A stretch of DNA of 64,000 bases, from positions 1 through 64,000 of the forward strand of contig JABVXU010000281.1 of assembly GCA_013365365.1 (NCBI GenBank). Direction: 5' to 3'. The notes beneath the pieces were generated by a model. It had not been told where the DNA came from and searched no databases. It worked only from the letters and a program-made list of their open reading frames with translations. Made by a program: the position numbers and the translations under genes. Positions 63,326 to 64,000 of the stretch are shown here, piece after piece; the first letter of the stretch is position 1, and each line of letters opens with the position of its first letter. The DNA comes from Cruorifilaria tuberocauda. Taxonomy: Eukaryota > Nematoda > Chromadorea > Rhabditida > Onchocercidae.

Positions 63326-64000
63326 TCAACTTTAGAATTATATCAGATAGTTACTTTGATAATGCTACATTATTCGATCTGTATTGCTATTCACATTTGA
63401 ATTTTTGTTCAATTCCGGATTTTTTAGTGTTGCTTGTTAAACAGTAATAATTCTCTGCAGGATTTTGCAAATTATTGATTTGTTTTGCACTTTGTAAAAT
63501 TCGCTTTATTCCACCGGGAATTACTAATTTTAGAATTATAAGAATCCGGTATGCTAGGTATCTTGCAACATACTTCTTGCTACCATCATTGAGCAACTAA
63601 TTATCTAATGTAATCTTTAATTTATCAGAATAAAAGCATATGAATTTATAGAAGAGTTAATGAAAATTGATTTCTGAAAATTATTCAAAATTCGTATGGA
63701 ATATATAATCATGGCATTTCCAGATGGAACTTCTTCAGAAAAGAAATAAACTTCTCAATTAGACTGATATTGGCAACTTGTGCTATGTTACTTTCTAAAT
63801 ACTTATCATTTTCAGTTCGATACTGAAACAGACTTTTTTTTTGTTGTTCAACTAATGAAAAAGGATATACACAGTTGAAGTAGTATATGAAGTAATTAGT
63901 TTCTTCATATTTGTTTTATGCTCTCAAGTTAACAGTTTCTTACTTCTTATGCGCTTATCACTTTTTAACAACGAAATCAAATTAATAGAATTACATCAAA
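63326..64000. other. 3' flank of the histidine-rich gene, no further gene seen
   Basis: AT-rich sequence with a candidate poly(A) signal and no recognisable coding exon up to the end of the window. Confidence 0.65.
63629..63634 (+). terminator. Candidate poly(A) signal AATAAA for the histidine-rich gene
   Basis: AATAAA in CAGAATAAAAGC, about 300 bp past the stop. Confidence 0.4.

Overview
The window is very AT-rich nuclear DNA from a nematode. Evidence: many small exons with short GT-AG introns and TTTTCAG/TTTTTAG acceptors, acceptor-like sites placed just before start codons (as expected for spliced-leader trans-splicing), and protein families typical of nematodes (a DYC-1/CAPON adaptor, SMC-4 and a divergent Cys-loop channel). 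The base composition and mid-sized AT-rich introns fit a spirurine (filarial-type) worm; that placement is inference. No bacterial, organellar or viral genes were seen.

Layout. 1-10.9 kb: no gene recognised, mainly AT-rich DNA with several tandem-repeat blocks. 10.9-33.0 kb (+): a 22-exon DYC-1/NOS1AP (CAPON) gene with a 9.4-kb intron that holds a likely alternative first exon. 33.0-34.9 kb: convergent intergenic gap. 34.9-39.2 kb (-): an 8-exon divergent Cys-loop ligand-gated channel subunit of 451 aa, with repeat-filled introns. 39.2-44.6 kb: repeat-rich intergenic DNA, including a three-copy repeat family, one copy of which is inverted and carries a coding-like insert. 44.6-45.6 kb (+): a 116-aa secreted protein with a four-cysteine tail and a heat-shock-element-like site next to its start. 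46.3-48.6 kb (-): a roughly 324-aa secreted protein of unrecognised family. 49.9-60.3 kb (+): a 33-exon SMC4 condensin gene (1545 aa). 61.8-63.3 kb (+): a 281-aa secreted histidine-rich protein.

Exon joins were chosen by hand from GT-AG sites, reading-frame continuity and, for DYC-1, SMC4 and the channel, conserved family residues. In those three genes almost every junction keeps phase. Doubtful junctions are DYC-1 exon 18/19 and two joins in the secreted protein at 46.3-48.6 kb. The genes do not form an evident operon or pathway: DYC-1 is a muscle dystrophin-pathway adaptor, SMC4 is a chromosome-structure ATPase, and the intervening loci are a membrane receptor and secreted proteins.
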